Source: Geobacter sp.
Lineage (GTDB): Bacteria; Desulfobacterota; Desulfuromonadia; Geobacterales; DSM-12255
Reading direction: 5' to 3'
Assembly (NCBI GenBank): GCA_009684525.1
Contig: WKKR01000007.1
Coordinates: forward strand, 62,001-126,000
DNA: 64,000 bases
In this document: positions 17,677 through 26,163 of the stretch, one piece after another
Layout of the letters: every line of letters begins with the position of its first letter
How positions within the stretch are numbered: position 1 is the stretch's first letter
Translations under genes and position numbers: made by a program
The notes under the pieces: generated by a model
Database searches by the model: none
What the model was told of the DNA's origin: nothing
The model's input: only the letters and a program-made list of their open reading frames with translations

Positions 17677-19068
17677 ATGAATAACTTAATCAGATTGATC
17701 ATTGTAATTGTGTTTTTAAGTATTATCAGCGCATGTGGTGGTAACTCAAGTGATTCAACTATAAACAGTTCGTCTTCTTCCCTTCTTGTACAGAATTCTC
17801 CAAATGCATATTCACCATCAATTGCGATGATGGCTGATGGAAAAGCCATTGCCGTCTGGTCGGAGGGGACATCTTCCCAATCCCTATGGGTTAATTACTA
17901 CAATCCGAATACGGGTTGGGGTGCTGCTCAATCAGTGGGCTCAGGGACCGGCAATGAAGGCGGAGCAGAAATTGCGGTAAATGCGTCAGGGTCTGCTGCT
18001 TTGATCTGGACACGTACCATAAACAATACAAATGAGATACTTGCAGCAAATTACGATCCTTCTAATGGTTGGAGCACCGCATCGGTTCTTGATGCAACCG
18101 GTTTTGGTTTGAATCCGACGATTGCAATGGATGACGATGGGAATGCAACCGCTCTTTGGCATAGAACTGATTTTGTTAATCATTCCTATATGAATACGAT
18201 CATGACATCCAGATACACATCTACTGGATGGGAGGTTCCACAAATACTCGAATCAACAGCTTCTACACCAATGCATAGTTTATCTGGCAATAGCGCAGGT
18301 AAGGAAATAGCAATATGGAATCAGGCAGAACCAGATCTAAACCAACCAGGTTATCACAACTACAATACATACGTTCGTATCTTTACACCTGGTATCGGTT
18401 GGTCATCATCTCAAACTGTGGGAAATGCCATTTCTGAATTGGATGGAAGTGGGTATTATAACCCAACCACAACACCTGGCCATTACTATCCAATGGTATC
18501 AATCAACGAACAAGGAGATGCTTTAGCTTTATGGTCTGAGGTTGATTACGCGGGTAATGACTATCGCATAACCGTAAACCAATTCAATATGGTGAATGGA
18601 TGGGGAGCACCACTATCAATTGGCAATATCTCAGCGTCCTCGTCTATTACGGTGTCTCCATTTGTGTTAGATGGCTCTGATACAGCATATGTGAGTGTGC
18701 TGGATAGTTGGTATAATTACAGTTACAGTCTATCCAATATTCATGTTGCTGCTTACAAATCAGGCACTGGATGGACATTTACTAAGGTTCTCGACTCTCA
18801 ACCGTACTATTTCTCAAGCCCACTTATCACAGTCGGGAAAAGTGGCAACTTGTATTTGACCTGGAAACAATACGGAAATAATAGTGTAGAACTCTGGTCA
18901 AAAAAGTATTCCCCTTTATCAGGATGGGAGAACTCAATCCGCTTGGATAAGAATTCTGGAACCGTTACTGGTTATAAGGCTGCTCGGGATGCCTTGGGAA
19001 ATGTTTTAGTAATCTGGACACAGAATTCTGGAACCGATCCTGGTGTTTGGGCAAAACTGATAAAATAA
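17677..19068 (+). CDS. Secreted lipoprotein with beta-propeller-like repeats
   Basis: A 463-residue protein. Lipobox SIISAC is followed by a Ser/Asn-rich linker, then at least six ~50-60-residue units of the form SIAMxxDGxAxAxW / VNYYNPNTGWGAAQ, ending in VLVIWTQNSGTDPGVW. The alternating short strands and WS/W motifs suggest a beta-propeller of the BNR/sialidase-like type, but the catalytic residues of sialidases are not recognised. The ATG at 17677 has GGAG 5-6 nt upstream; a GTG two codons earlier is less likely. Codon use is clearly AT-rich compared with smc. Confidence 0.7.
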   Translation: MNNLIRLIIVIVFLSIISACGGNSSDSTINSSSSSLLVQNSPNAYSPSIAMMADGKAIAVWSEGTSSQSLWVNYYNPNTGWGAAQSVGSGTGNEGGAEIAVNASGSAALIWTRTINNTNEILAANYDPSNGWSTASVLDATGFGLNPTIAMDDDGNATALWHRTDFVNHSYMNTIMTSRYTSTGWEVPQILESTASTPMHSLSGNSAGKEIAIWNQAEPDLNQPGYHNYNTYVRIFTPGIGWSSSQTVGNAISELDGSGYYNPTTTPGHYYPMVSINEQGDALALWSEVDYAGNDYRITVNQFNMVNGWGAPLSIGNISASSSITVSPFVLDGSDTAYVSVLDSWYNYSYSLSNIHVAAYKSGTGWTFTKVLDSQPYYFSSPLITVGKSGNLYLTWKQYGNNSVELWSKKYSPLSGWENSIRLDKNSGTVTGYKAARDALGNVLVIWTQNSGTDPGVWAKLIK

Positions 19069-19188
19069 ATAGAAATCCGGTTTTCTTGCTCAAAGGTCAG
19101 GGTCTGGCTTCCAAAATGACAGCTTGACGTCTTGGTTCTAATCAACTTGAAAGACCCCGCGCCCTGGAAGTACAGATAGGAGAGCACG

Positions 19189-19533
19189 ATGAGCAACGAA
19201 CTGGTGGCACCTGAGACGAAAGGTGTTACGGTGAAGTTACTTGCAACGGTTGATCTTGGCCCTGAGATCGAGGGCATGGCAGGGCGCCAACTTCGAATGC
19301 GTATGGTGACCATCGAACCTGGAGGTGTCTTCGGCCCGATCCATGACCATAAAGACAGACCAGGCACCGTCTATATACTGCAAGGAACGATCACTGACCA
19401 TCGAGATGGAGTTGCTACGGACTATGGACCGGGAGTGGGCTGGCCCGAGGATAGGAATACCACACACTGGCTTGAGAACAGAGGGACGATTCCGGCGGTG
19501 GAGATCTCGGTCGATATAGTCAGGCAGGTATAG
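19189..19533 (+). CDS. Cupin-fold protein
   Basis: A 114-residue single-domain cupin. Motif 1 has HDH (His52, His54), but the usual Glu a few residues on is replaced in DRPGTVYILQG. Motif 2 GPGVGWPEDRNTTHWLEN supplies the third His. Metal binding is therefore possible but non-canonical. An AGGAGA ribosome site lies upstream. The substrate is unknown and neighbours give no pathway. Confidence 0.75.
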   Translation: MSNELVAPETKGVTVKLLATVDLGPEIEGMAGRQLRMRMVTIEPGGVFGPIHDHKDRPGTVYILQGTITDHRDGVATDYGPGVGWPEDRNTTHWLENRGTIPAVEISVDIVRQV

Positions 19534-19758
19534 AAGGCAGAGGTCAGGTTTCTAGAAACACAGAGCACAGAACCATGTCAGATGTTGAGACCCTTGAGAG
19601 AGTTCTTTAAAGTCTCATGGGTAATTACCCTCCTTGGCCTGTAGCCAGTCCGCATCAGCATCAAGAATTGGCGGTCGACTCATTCCGTAGGTTCGGATTT
19701 TGGTATACTGCTCCAGGGACTTCCCAGAATTTCGTATCGTCCGGCCGGAGGGATACCG

Positions 19759-20385
19759 ATGTCGCAAGCATTTCTTGAGAATGCCCTTTTGTTGGTCCTC
19801 AGCGCGGTTTTAACCGGGATCGTCATTCCGATCGTCCTGAAGATCCGGGACGACAGGAAGTTCCGGGAACAGAAGGTCTTCGAGGCTGATCTGGCGCGCC
19901 AGGGCAAGGTGATCGAGGCGCAGGCGGCCTTCCTGGAGACCTTTTCGTCGCTGCTCTGTGAATACCAGTTCCTCGCCCTGTCGGTGGCATATTACTTCCT
20001 GGAGAATAACAGAGAGCGCTATGTCGCCGCGAGCGACACCTATGACGCAAAATCGTGGGACTACCTGGCAAAAATACGGGCTGAAATAACGAAGGCGAAA
20101 CGGCTGCTGCCCCAGGCGCTGCACGACGATCTCGTCACCTTTTTCGAGGACATTCTCATCGCATCGGATGCGAAAATCTCCGGCTCGACGGCGACCACTC
20201 CCGATGCCGCCGGCTGGGATGCCTTCAGGGAGCAGCAGGGCAAGGGCTTCAATATCCTCTACGACCTCTTTTACACCCGCTTCCCCGCCGAGATCGACAC
20301 AATCACGACAAAACTGGCGAGTGAGTTACAGCTGCTGCCGCCTCAAACGATAAACAAGCAGGAGCAGGGGGGCGTAGTTGATTGA
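19759..20385 (+). CDS. Membrane-anchored helical protein of unknown function
   Basis: A 208-residue protein with one N-terminal transmembrane segment (about 9-28) and a long helical cytoplasmic part (DRKFREQKVFEADLARQGKV and onward). GGAGGG precedes the ATG. The layout, one TM followed by a charged helix, resembles the 13092 protein, but no sequence relation is evident. No domain is recognised. Its GC content is back near that of the core genes. Confidence 0.6.
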   Translation: MSQAFLENALLLVLSAVLTGIVIPIVLKIRDDRKFREQKVFEADLARQGKVIEAQAAFLETFSSLLCEYQFLALSVAYYFLENNRERYVAASDTYDAKSWDYLAKIRAEITKAKRLLPQALHDDLVTFFEDILIASDAKISGSTATTPDAAGWDAFREQQGKGFNILYDLFYTRFPAEIDTITTKLASELQLLPPQTINKQEQGGVVD

Positions 20386-20458
20386 TCTGATGAATCCATT
20401 GCATCAACTGCGTCCTGTTAGCCTTTCTTGTTCCCGGAATATCGGAGAAATCAGACCT

Positions 20459-23314
20459 ATGAAAATCATACCGTCATTGATTGTGAAATTCGTTGTTCTG
20501 CTTGCGATGGCAAGTTTGTTCCTTTTTCTCAATTGTGTGGATGCTTCCGTCACCCCAAAGCTTACCGGTGGATACAACTATACACTGGCTCTGAAAAGCG
20601 ACGGGACGGTCTGGGCGTGGGGCAATAACAGCTCTGGACAGTTAGGCGACGGGAGTCTCATTCAGCGACTGACGCCGGTTCCGGTGAACGGAATTTCCGG
20701 CATTACGGCCATTGCGGCAGGTTGGTTCCACTCTGCGGCCCTCAGAGACGACGGGACGGTCTGGGCGTGGGGCGAAAACGCGTATGGCAAGCTCGGGAAC
20801 AATAGCACTACAACCAGCCTGACGCCTGTCCAGGCCGGGATTGATGGAGTATCGGCCATTGCCACGGGATGCTTCCACACGGTGGTCCTGAAAAACGACG
20901 GGACAGTCTGGGCGTGGGGCTATAATGGCAGCGGTCAGCTTGGGGATGGCAGTACGACGGACAGCCTGATTCCGGTTCATGCAACAGAGCTATCCGGGGT
21001 AACGGCCATAGTGGCCGGGAATTCTCATAATGTTGCCCTTAAAGATGACGGGACGGTCTGGACGTGGGGGTATAACGCATATGGCCAGGTCGGCGATGAC
21101 AGTACGACAGACAGGCAGATCCCATTCCAGGTAACCGGACTCACAGGGGTCATTGCCGTTGCCGCGGGTCAGTATCATTCCCTCGCTCTGAAGAACAATG
21201 GGACTGTTTGGGCGTGGGGGCACAACGCCTATGGCCAGCTCGGAGACGGTAGTACGACGGATCGACTTGTGCCGGTCCAGGTTGCCGGACTTGCGGGGAT
21301 TACCGCCATGGCCGCCGGTCAGCATCATACGATTGCCCTGGGGGAGGACGGTACGGTCCGGGCATGGGGATATAACAATCGCGGCCAGGTCGGTGACGGC
21401 AGCATAGTGAACAGGCTGACGCCGGTCTACGTGAGCGGCCTTTCGGGGGTTACTGCCATCACGACCGGTTTGCTCCATAGCGCCGCTGTGAAGAACGACG
21501 GATCGGTCTGGGCCTGGGGAGACAATTATAACGGCGAACTCGGGGACAATACCTCCACCATCCGGGTTGTGCCGATTCCGGTGAGTGGACTTCCAGGCAT
21601 TGCGGACATTTCAGCGGGAAATATTGAGACGGTTGCCGTAAAGGGGGATGGAACGGTTTGGACGTGGGGAGCCGACAGCCTGGTTCCTGTCCAGGTTAAC
21701 GGGCTGGAGAGCATTACCTCAACATCTGCGAGTTCCGAGTTCAGAGTGGTCCTAAAAGGGGACGGGACGGTTTGGGGCTGGGGTTCTAACAAAAGCGGCC
21801 AACTCGGGGACAACAGCACTACCAGCAGGATGTCACCGGTGCAGGCGTATGGGCTTTCCGGGGCTACCGCCATCGCCACGGGTGGGGCTCACACCGTTGC
21901 CTTGAAGAACGACGGGACCGTCTGGGCATGGGGGTATAACGGCTGGGGCAACCTCGGAGACAACACTACGACAAACCGTCTGACTCCGGTACCGGTGACC
22001 ACGCTTTCCGGAATCACTGCCATTGCCGCTGGTATCTTTCACACCGCGGCTGTGAAGAACGATGGAACGGCCTGGACATGGGGAAACAACAGTAGCGGCC
22101 AGCTCGGAGACAACAGCACCACGAGGCGGCTGGCACCGGTCCAGGTGCCAGGCCTATCCGGTATAACAGCGATTGACGCGGGTTATTCACATACGGTTGC
22201 CTTGCAAGAGGATGGGACGGTCTGGGCCTGGGGAGATAACGCGCGTGGTCAGCTCGGGAACAACAGTACCACAGGCAGCCTGACACCGATTCAGGTACTC
22301 GGTCTTTCGAGGATTGTTGCCATCGCCGCCGGGCAGAACCACACGGTGGCTGTGAAGAATGATGGAACGCTCTGGGCGTGGGGTTATAACGGAAATGGCG
22401 AACTCGGAGACAACACAACTGTGAACCGGCTGATACCCGTTCAGGTAAGCGGGCTTTCGGGGATTATCAGGATCTCCGCCGGATATTTCCATAACATGGC
22501 GATCAAGAATGATGGAACCGTCTGGGGGTGGGGAGAGAATACATTATGGCAACTAGGTGACGTAAAGGACTTAACCGCGCACCCCGCACTGATCAACTTG
22601 TACGTCTACAGAGTATCGACTGCCGTGTCCAGTGGAGGGGAACTCTCGCCGGCTATCGTTCAAAGCGTTCCCAAGGGAGAATCCACGAGTTTCACCGTCA
22701 CTCCCTTCACCGGGTATGAACTGGAAACGATCGACGGCTGTGGTGGTTCCATCAACGGGGCTATCTACACCACAGTCCCGATCATTGCCGACTGCACTGT
22801 GACTGCCACATTCCGGCCCATTACCTATGGGCTCTCTATTGCTGTTGCCGGCCCCGGTACCGTCCACACTAGCCCCGGACCCGACATGGCCTGCACGTCC
22901 AACTGCAGCCAGGGCTATGGTTACGGTACGCTGGTCACTGTCACGGCCTCTCCCGAAATCGGTTACCATCTCGCTTCCTGGGGAGGAGACTGCAGCGGCA
23001 GAGGTGTTTGCAGTGTCACCATGTATGGCCTGCGGGGCGTATTCGCGGCATTCGCACCTTCAGCCGCGAGTGTGAGCGGGGTGCAGTACGGCACTCTCGC
23101 TGAGGCATTTGCCAATGTATCGGATGGCGGTGCAATGCTTTCGCGCGGGGTCGAACTATTCGAAGATGTTGTCTTCAACCGCCCTCTCGCCTTTACCTTC
23201 CGTGGCGGCTACGATGCCGGTTTCACTACGATTGACGGCATCACCGTTATCCACGGATCGATAGTCATTTCTGCAGGCACAGTAAACATCGATGGCTCAA
23301 TAACCATTCATTAG
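20459..23314 (+). CDS. Secreted RCC1-repeat protein with C-terminal bacterial-repeat domains
   Basis: A 951-residue exported protein; the start at 20459 has GGAG about 10 nt upstream and begins directly at the signal peptide. Fourteen ~50-residue RCC1-like repeats follow, each with the pattern H(T/S)xALKxDGTVWAWGxNxxGQLGDxST, which should form two seven-bladed propellers. Repeat 8 lacks the middle GxLGD part. The C-terminal ~220 residues contain InlB/Listeria-Bacteroides-type repeats (VAGPGTVHTSPG, four Cys) and a short beta-helix-like end. A surface or periplasmic binding role is likely; the ligand is unknown. Confidence 0.85.
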   Translation: MKIIPSLIVKFVVLLAMASLFLFLNCVDASVTPKLTGGYNYTLALKSDGTVWAWGNNSSGQLGDGSLIQRLTPVPVNGISGITAIAAGWFHSAALRDDGTVWAWGENAYGKLGNNSTTTSLTPVQAGIDGVSAIATGCFHTVVLKNDGTVWAWGYNGSGQLGDGSTTDSLIPVHATELSGVTAIVAGNSHNVALKDDGTVWTWGYNAYGQVGDDSTTDRQIPFQVTGLTGVIAVAAGQYHSLALKNNGTVWAWGHNAYGQLGDGSTTDRLVPVQVAGLAGITAMAAGQHHTIALGEDGTVRAWGYNNRGQVGDGSIVNRLTPVYVSGLSGVTAITTGLLHSAAVKNDGSVWAWGDNYNGELGDNTSTIRVVPIPVSGLPGIADISAGNIETVAVKGDGTVWTWGADSLVPVQVNGLESITSTSASSEFRVVLKGDGTVWGWGSNKSGQLGDNSTTSRMSPVQAYGLSGATAIATGGAHTVALKNDGTVWAWGYNGWGNLGDNTTTNRLTPVPVTTLSGITAIAAGIFHTAAVKNDGTAWTWGNNSSGQLGDNSTTRRLAPVQVPGLSGITAIDAGYSHTVALQEDGTVWAWGDNARGQLGNNSTTGSLTPIQVLGLSRIVAIAAGQNHTVAVKNDGTLWAWGYNGNGELGDNTTVNRLIPVQVSGLSGIIRISAGYFHNMAIKNDGTVWGWGENTLWQLGDVKDLTAHPALINLYVYRVSTAVSSGGELSPAIVQSVPKGESTSFTVTPFTGYELETIDGCGGSINGAIYTTVPIIADCTVTATFRPITYGLSIAVAGPGTVHTSPGPDMACTSNCSQGYGYGTLVTVTASPEIGYHLASWGGDCSGRGVCSVTMYGLRGVFAAFAPSAASVSGVQYGTLAEAFANVSDGGAMLSRGVELFEDVVFNRPLAFTFRGGYDAGFTTIDGITVIHGSIVISAGTVNIDGSITIH

Positions 23315-23548
23315 CCTGTTCCTCCCGTTAGCCACCTCCCTCCACCCCGCCGGTCGCCAGATCGAACCGCCACGCCCTGCAGTCATGGCCGCTGACCGGC
23401 ACCTGCCGGAATTGGCCTTATTCTTCTGTGTACACTTCCCCCCTGACGTGACAGCAGATCAGCGGAAAAAGTGACAGCAGGACATTTTGTGCGATACTTT
23501 CCTTAGGGGCATGGTCCATCACAGTAGTGCCACTGCGGAGGATTTCCG

Positions 23549-24319
23549 ATGGCGGGAACAACGATCTGGAAAGGACATATCCATTTCGGGGATACGGATG
23601 TGCCGGTGAAGCTGCATGCCGCGGTCAAGGAAGAGCGGATTCAGTTTCACCTCCTGCACATGCGCGATCGTGTGAAACTGCGTCAGCAGATGATCTGTGC
23701 GTATGAAAAAATCCCGGTGCCAACGGAAGCACAGACCAGGGGGTTCGAAGTGGAGGAGGGGAAATATATCCTCATCGATCCGGCGGAGCTGGAACAGACC
23801 GTTCCCGAAGGGAGCCGGCTGATCGATGTCCATGAATTCGTCAGGACCGGACGGATCGACCCGGTTTTCCTGGAGCGCACCTACTACCTGGAGCCGGATG
23901 CGTCCCCGGAAGGCTATGACGCGCTGGTTGCGGCCCTGCAGGAGGAGGACGCGGCAGGGATCTGCACCTGGGCCATGAGAAAAAGATCCTATCTCGGGGC
24001 CTTGCAGGCGAGCGGAAGGATTCTGCGCCTGAATACCCTGCGCCATGCCGACGAGGTGATCAAGGTTGAGGCCCTGCAACTGCCGGACATCCCCTTGGCC
24101 GAGAAGGAACTGAAAATCGGGATCGATCTGATCAATCAGCTGACAGCCCCTTTCCAGCCGGAGAAATTCGAAAACGAACACGAGAAAAAACTGCAGCAAC
24201 TGATCGAAAAAAAGGCCCGCGGAGAAAAAATCGTGCTCCTGCGCCCGAAACTCCTGAAACCGACGACATCGGACAAGCTGCTTGAGGCGCTTGAAGCGAG
24301 CCTGAAGAAAGTGGCCTGA
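23549..24319 (+). CDS. ku: Ku protein 1 (non-homologous end joining)
   Basis: A bacterial Ku homologue that rings DNA ends and recruits LigD. The 256-residue protein has the family length and starts TTIWKGHIHFGDTDVPVKL, the typical Ku core opening. It continues through IDVHEFVRTGRIDPVFLERTYYL and RSYLGALQASGRILRLNTLR to a basic C-terminal tail. GGAGG precedes the ATG. It heads a close-packed run of ku, ku, polymerase, ligase and DUF72. Confidence 0.93.
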   Translation: MAGTTIWKGHIHFGDTDVPVKLHAAVKEERIQFHLLHMRDRVKLRQQMICAYEKIPVPTEAQTRGFEVEEGKYILIDPAELEQTVPEGSRLIDVHEFVRTGRIDPVFLERTYYLEPDASPEGYDALVAALQEEDAAGICTWAMRKRSYLGALQASGRILRLNTLRHADEVIKVEALQLPDIPLAEKELKIGIDLINQLTAPFQPEKFENEHEKKLQQLIEKKARGEKIVLLRPKLLKPTTSDKLLEALEASLKKVA

Positions 24320-24333
24320 AAGGGAGGCATGCC

Positions 24334-25119
24334 ATGGCTGTTCAGGGGATATGGAGCGGGACGATCAGTTTCAGCCTGGTAGCGATCCCGGTGCAGCTGG
24401 TCAGGGCCGTAGCGCCCGGCCGTATCTCTTTCCGTCTGCTCCACAGCACGGATTTCTCCCCCCTGGCGAGAAGGATGTTCTGTCCGGAACAGGAAACCAT
24501 GGTCCCGCCGGAGGAGATCGTGCGGGGATATGAGATCGGACCCGACAGATACCTGCCGATAACGGACGAGGAGCTGGAATCGGTGTCGCCCGAACGGAGC
24601 CGCACCATCGAGATCGTCGAGTTCATCGACATGGCGGAAGTGGACCCGATCTACTTTGATCACCCCTATTATCTCGTCCCTTTGAAGGGGGGCGAAAAAT
24701 CCTACCGGCTGCTGGCCGAGGTGATGCGCCGGACCAACAGGGCCGGGCTCGCCAAATTCGTGCTGGCAGAGCGCGAGTACCTGGTGGCGGTCAAAAGCAC
24801 GGAGGGTGCGCTGGCCCTGACGACGCTTCATTACAGCGGGGAAATACTCCCCGATGATGATGTGGCGCCGCAGGGGGGAAAGATCGAAGCAGCAGCGAAG
24901 AGCCGGATGAAGAAGAGCATCAGGGAGATGATGGCGGAGTTCGACCCGGAAAAATATGCGGACGAGCGCCGGGCAAAGGTCATGGAGCTCCTGCAGAGGA
25001 AGCTGAAGGAAATGACACCGGTGGAGGCCCCGGAAGTCCGGGAAGAAGAGGGGGAAGGCCCGATCGATCTGGTCGCCGCGCTGGAGGAGATCATGCGCAA
25101 AGTGAAGCAGGACCGGTGA
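24334..25119 (+). CDS. ku: Ku protein 2
   Basis: A second Ku paralogue (261 residues), 14 bp after the first. GIWSGTISFSLVAIPVQLV, VEFIDMAEVDPIYFDHPYYL and REYLVAVKSTEGALALTTL align with the first copy, but overall the pair is diverged. They could act as a heterodimer or in separate pathways. Its TGA overlaps the GTG start of the polymerase-domain gene. Confidence 0.93.
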   Translation: MAVQGIWSGTISFSLVAIPVQLVRAVAPGRISFRLLHSTDFSPLARRMFCPEQETMVPPEEIVRGYEIGPDRYLPITDEELESVSPERSRTIEIVEFIDMAEVDPIYFDHPYYLVPLKGGEKSYRLLAEVMRRTNRAGLAKFVLAEREYLVAVKSTEGALALTTLHYSGEILPDDDVAPQGGKIEAAAKSRMKKSIREMMAEFDPEKYADERRAKVMELLQRKLKEMTPVEAPEVREEEGEGPIDLVAALEEIMRKVKQDR

Positions 25120-26021
25120 GCCGGGAATTCGTCGACATCGCCGGGAGAAGGCTCTCCCTGTCGAACCTTGAAAAGGAGCTCTATCCCTCCTGTGGTTTCA
25201 CCAAGGCCCACGTCCTGGAATACTATGGCCGGATCGCCGCGTTCATCCTCCCCCACCTGAAAGGCCGGGCATTGACCCTGAAGCGGTATCCCGACGGGGT
25301 GGAGAAGGATTATTTTTTCGAGAAGCGCTGTCCTTCCCACCATCCGGAGTGGGCGGAAACGGCCGAGATCCGCGGGGAAGGCGGGGAGCGGATGACGGTC
25401 TGCCTGGTCAACGACCCGGCAACGCTGATCTGGGTGGCGAACCTGGCGTCCCTCGAACTCCATGTCCCCCTTGGCAGGGCCGCTTCCCCGGAAACGGCCG
25501 ATGCCATGGTCTTCGACCTGGACCCCGGCGCGGGGGCGGACGTCCTGGATTGTGCCAGGGTGGCGCTGATACTCCGGGAGATCCTCGCCCGGCTGGGGCT
25601 TGTGGGCTGGGTAAAGACCTCGGGCCTGAAGGGGCTCCATGTCTATGTCCCCCTGAACCGCGCCGAGACGACCTTTGAGGAGACCAAGACATTTTCCAGG
25701 GCCGTGGCCGTGATCATGCAGAAAAATTATCCGGAGCTGGTGACCTCGAAGATGGCGAAGGACGCCCGGCAGGGGAAGGTCTTCATCAACTGGTCCCAGA
25801 ACGACGCCTCAAAGACCATGGTCTGCGTCTATTCCCTGCGGGCCAGGGAGAAGCCGCTCGTTTCGTTTCCCCTGGCGTGGGGAGAACTGGAGGAACTGGA
25901 ACGGCTTCGCGACCCGAAAAGGTTCCAGATCGACCATGCGGAGGCTGTTCACAGGGCAGAGACACGGGGGGACCTGTTTTGCGAGGTGATCGAGAAACAA
26001 CAGAAGCTGCCCCATCTGTGA
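25116..26021 (+). CDS. LigD-type primase-polymerase domain protein, stand-alone
   Basis: A 301-residue archaeo-eukaryotic primase-like polymerase that in LigD fills gaps and adds ribonucleotides at breaks. The metal motif DLDP gives Asp134 and Asp136, and SGLKGLHVY supplies the conserved Ser/His. The third metal Asp normally seen in an hhDWSQN motif is Asn225 here (KVFINWSQN). The GTG start overlaps the upstream ku stop. It is encoded separately from the ligase, unlike fused LigD. Confidence 0.92.
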   Translation: MSREFVDIAGRRLSLSNLEKELYPSCGFTKAHVLEYYGRIAAFILPHLKGRALTLKRYPDGVEKDYFFEKRCPSHHPEWAETAEIRGEGGERMTVCLVNDPATLIWVANLASLELHVPLGRAASPETADAMVFDLDPGAGADVLDCARVALILREILARLGLVGWVKTSGLKGLHVYVPLNRAETTFEETKTFSRAVAVIMQKNYPELVTSKMAKDARQGKVFINWSQNDASKTMVCVYSLRAREKPLVSFPLAWGELEELERLRDPKRFQIDHAEAVHRAETRGDLFCEVIEKQQKLPHL

Positions 26022-26163
26022 CACTCGCACCCGTCTTCACGCCATCTTTGACCGGTCTCAATCGCACAATCCTCGACGTAGCGCTGCTGCGCCTGCGGTT
26101 GTGCTCAATCGACCCAGCCAAACCTGGCATAAACCCGGACGCGAGGAATGGAGCCTTCTGTTC

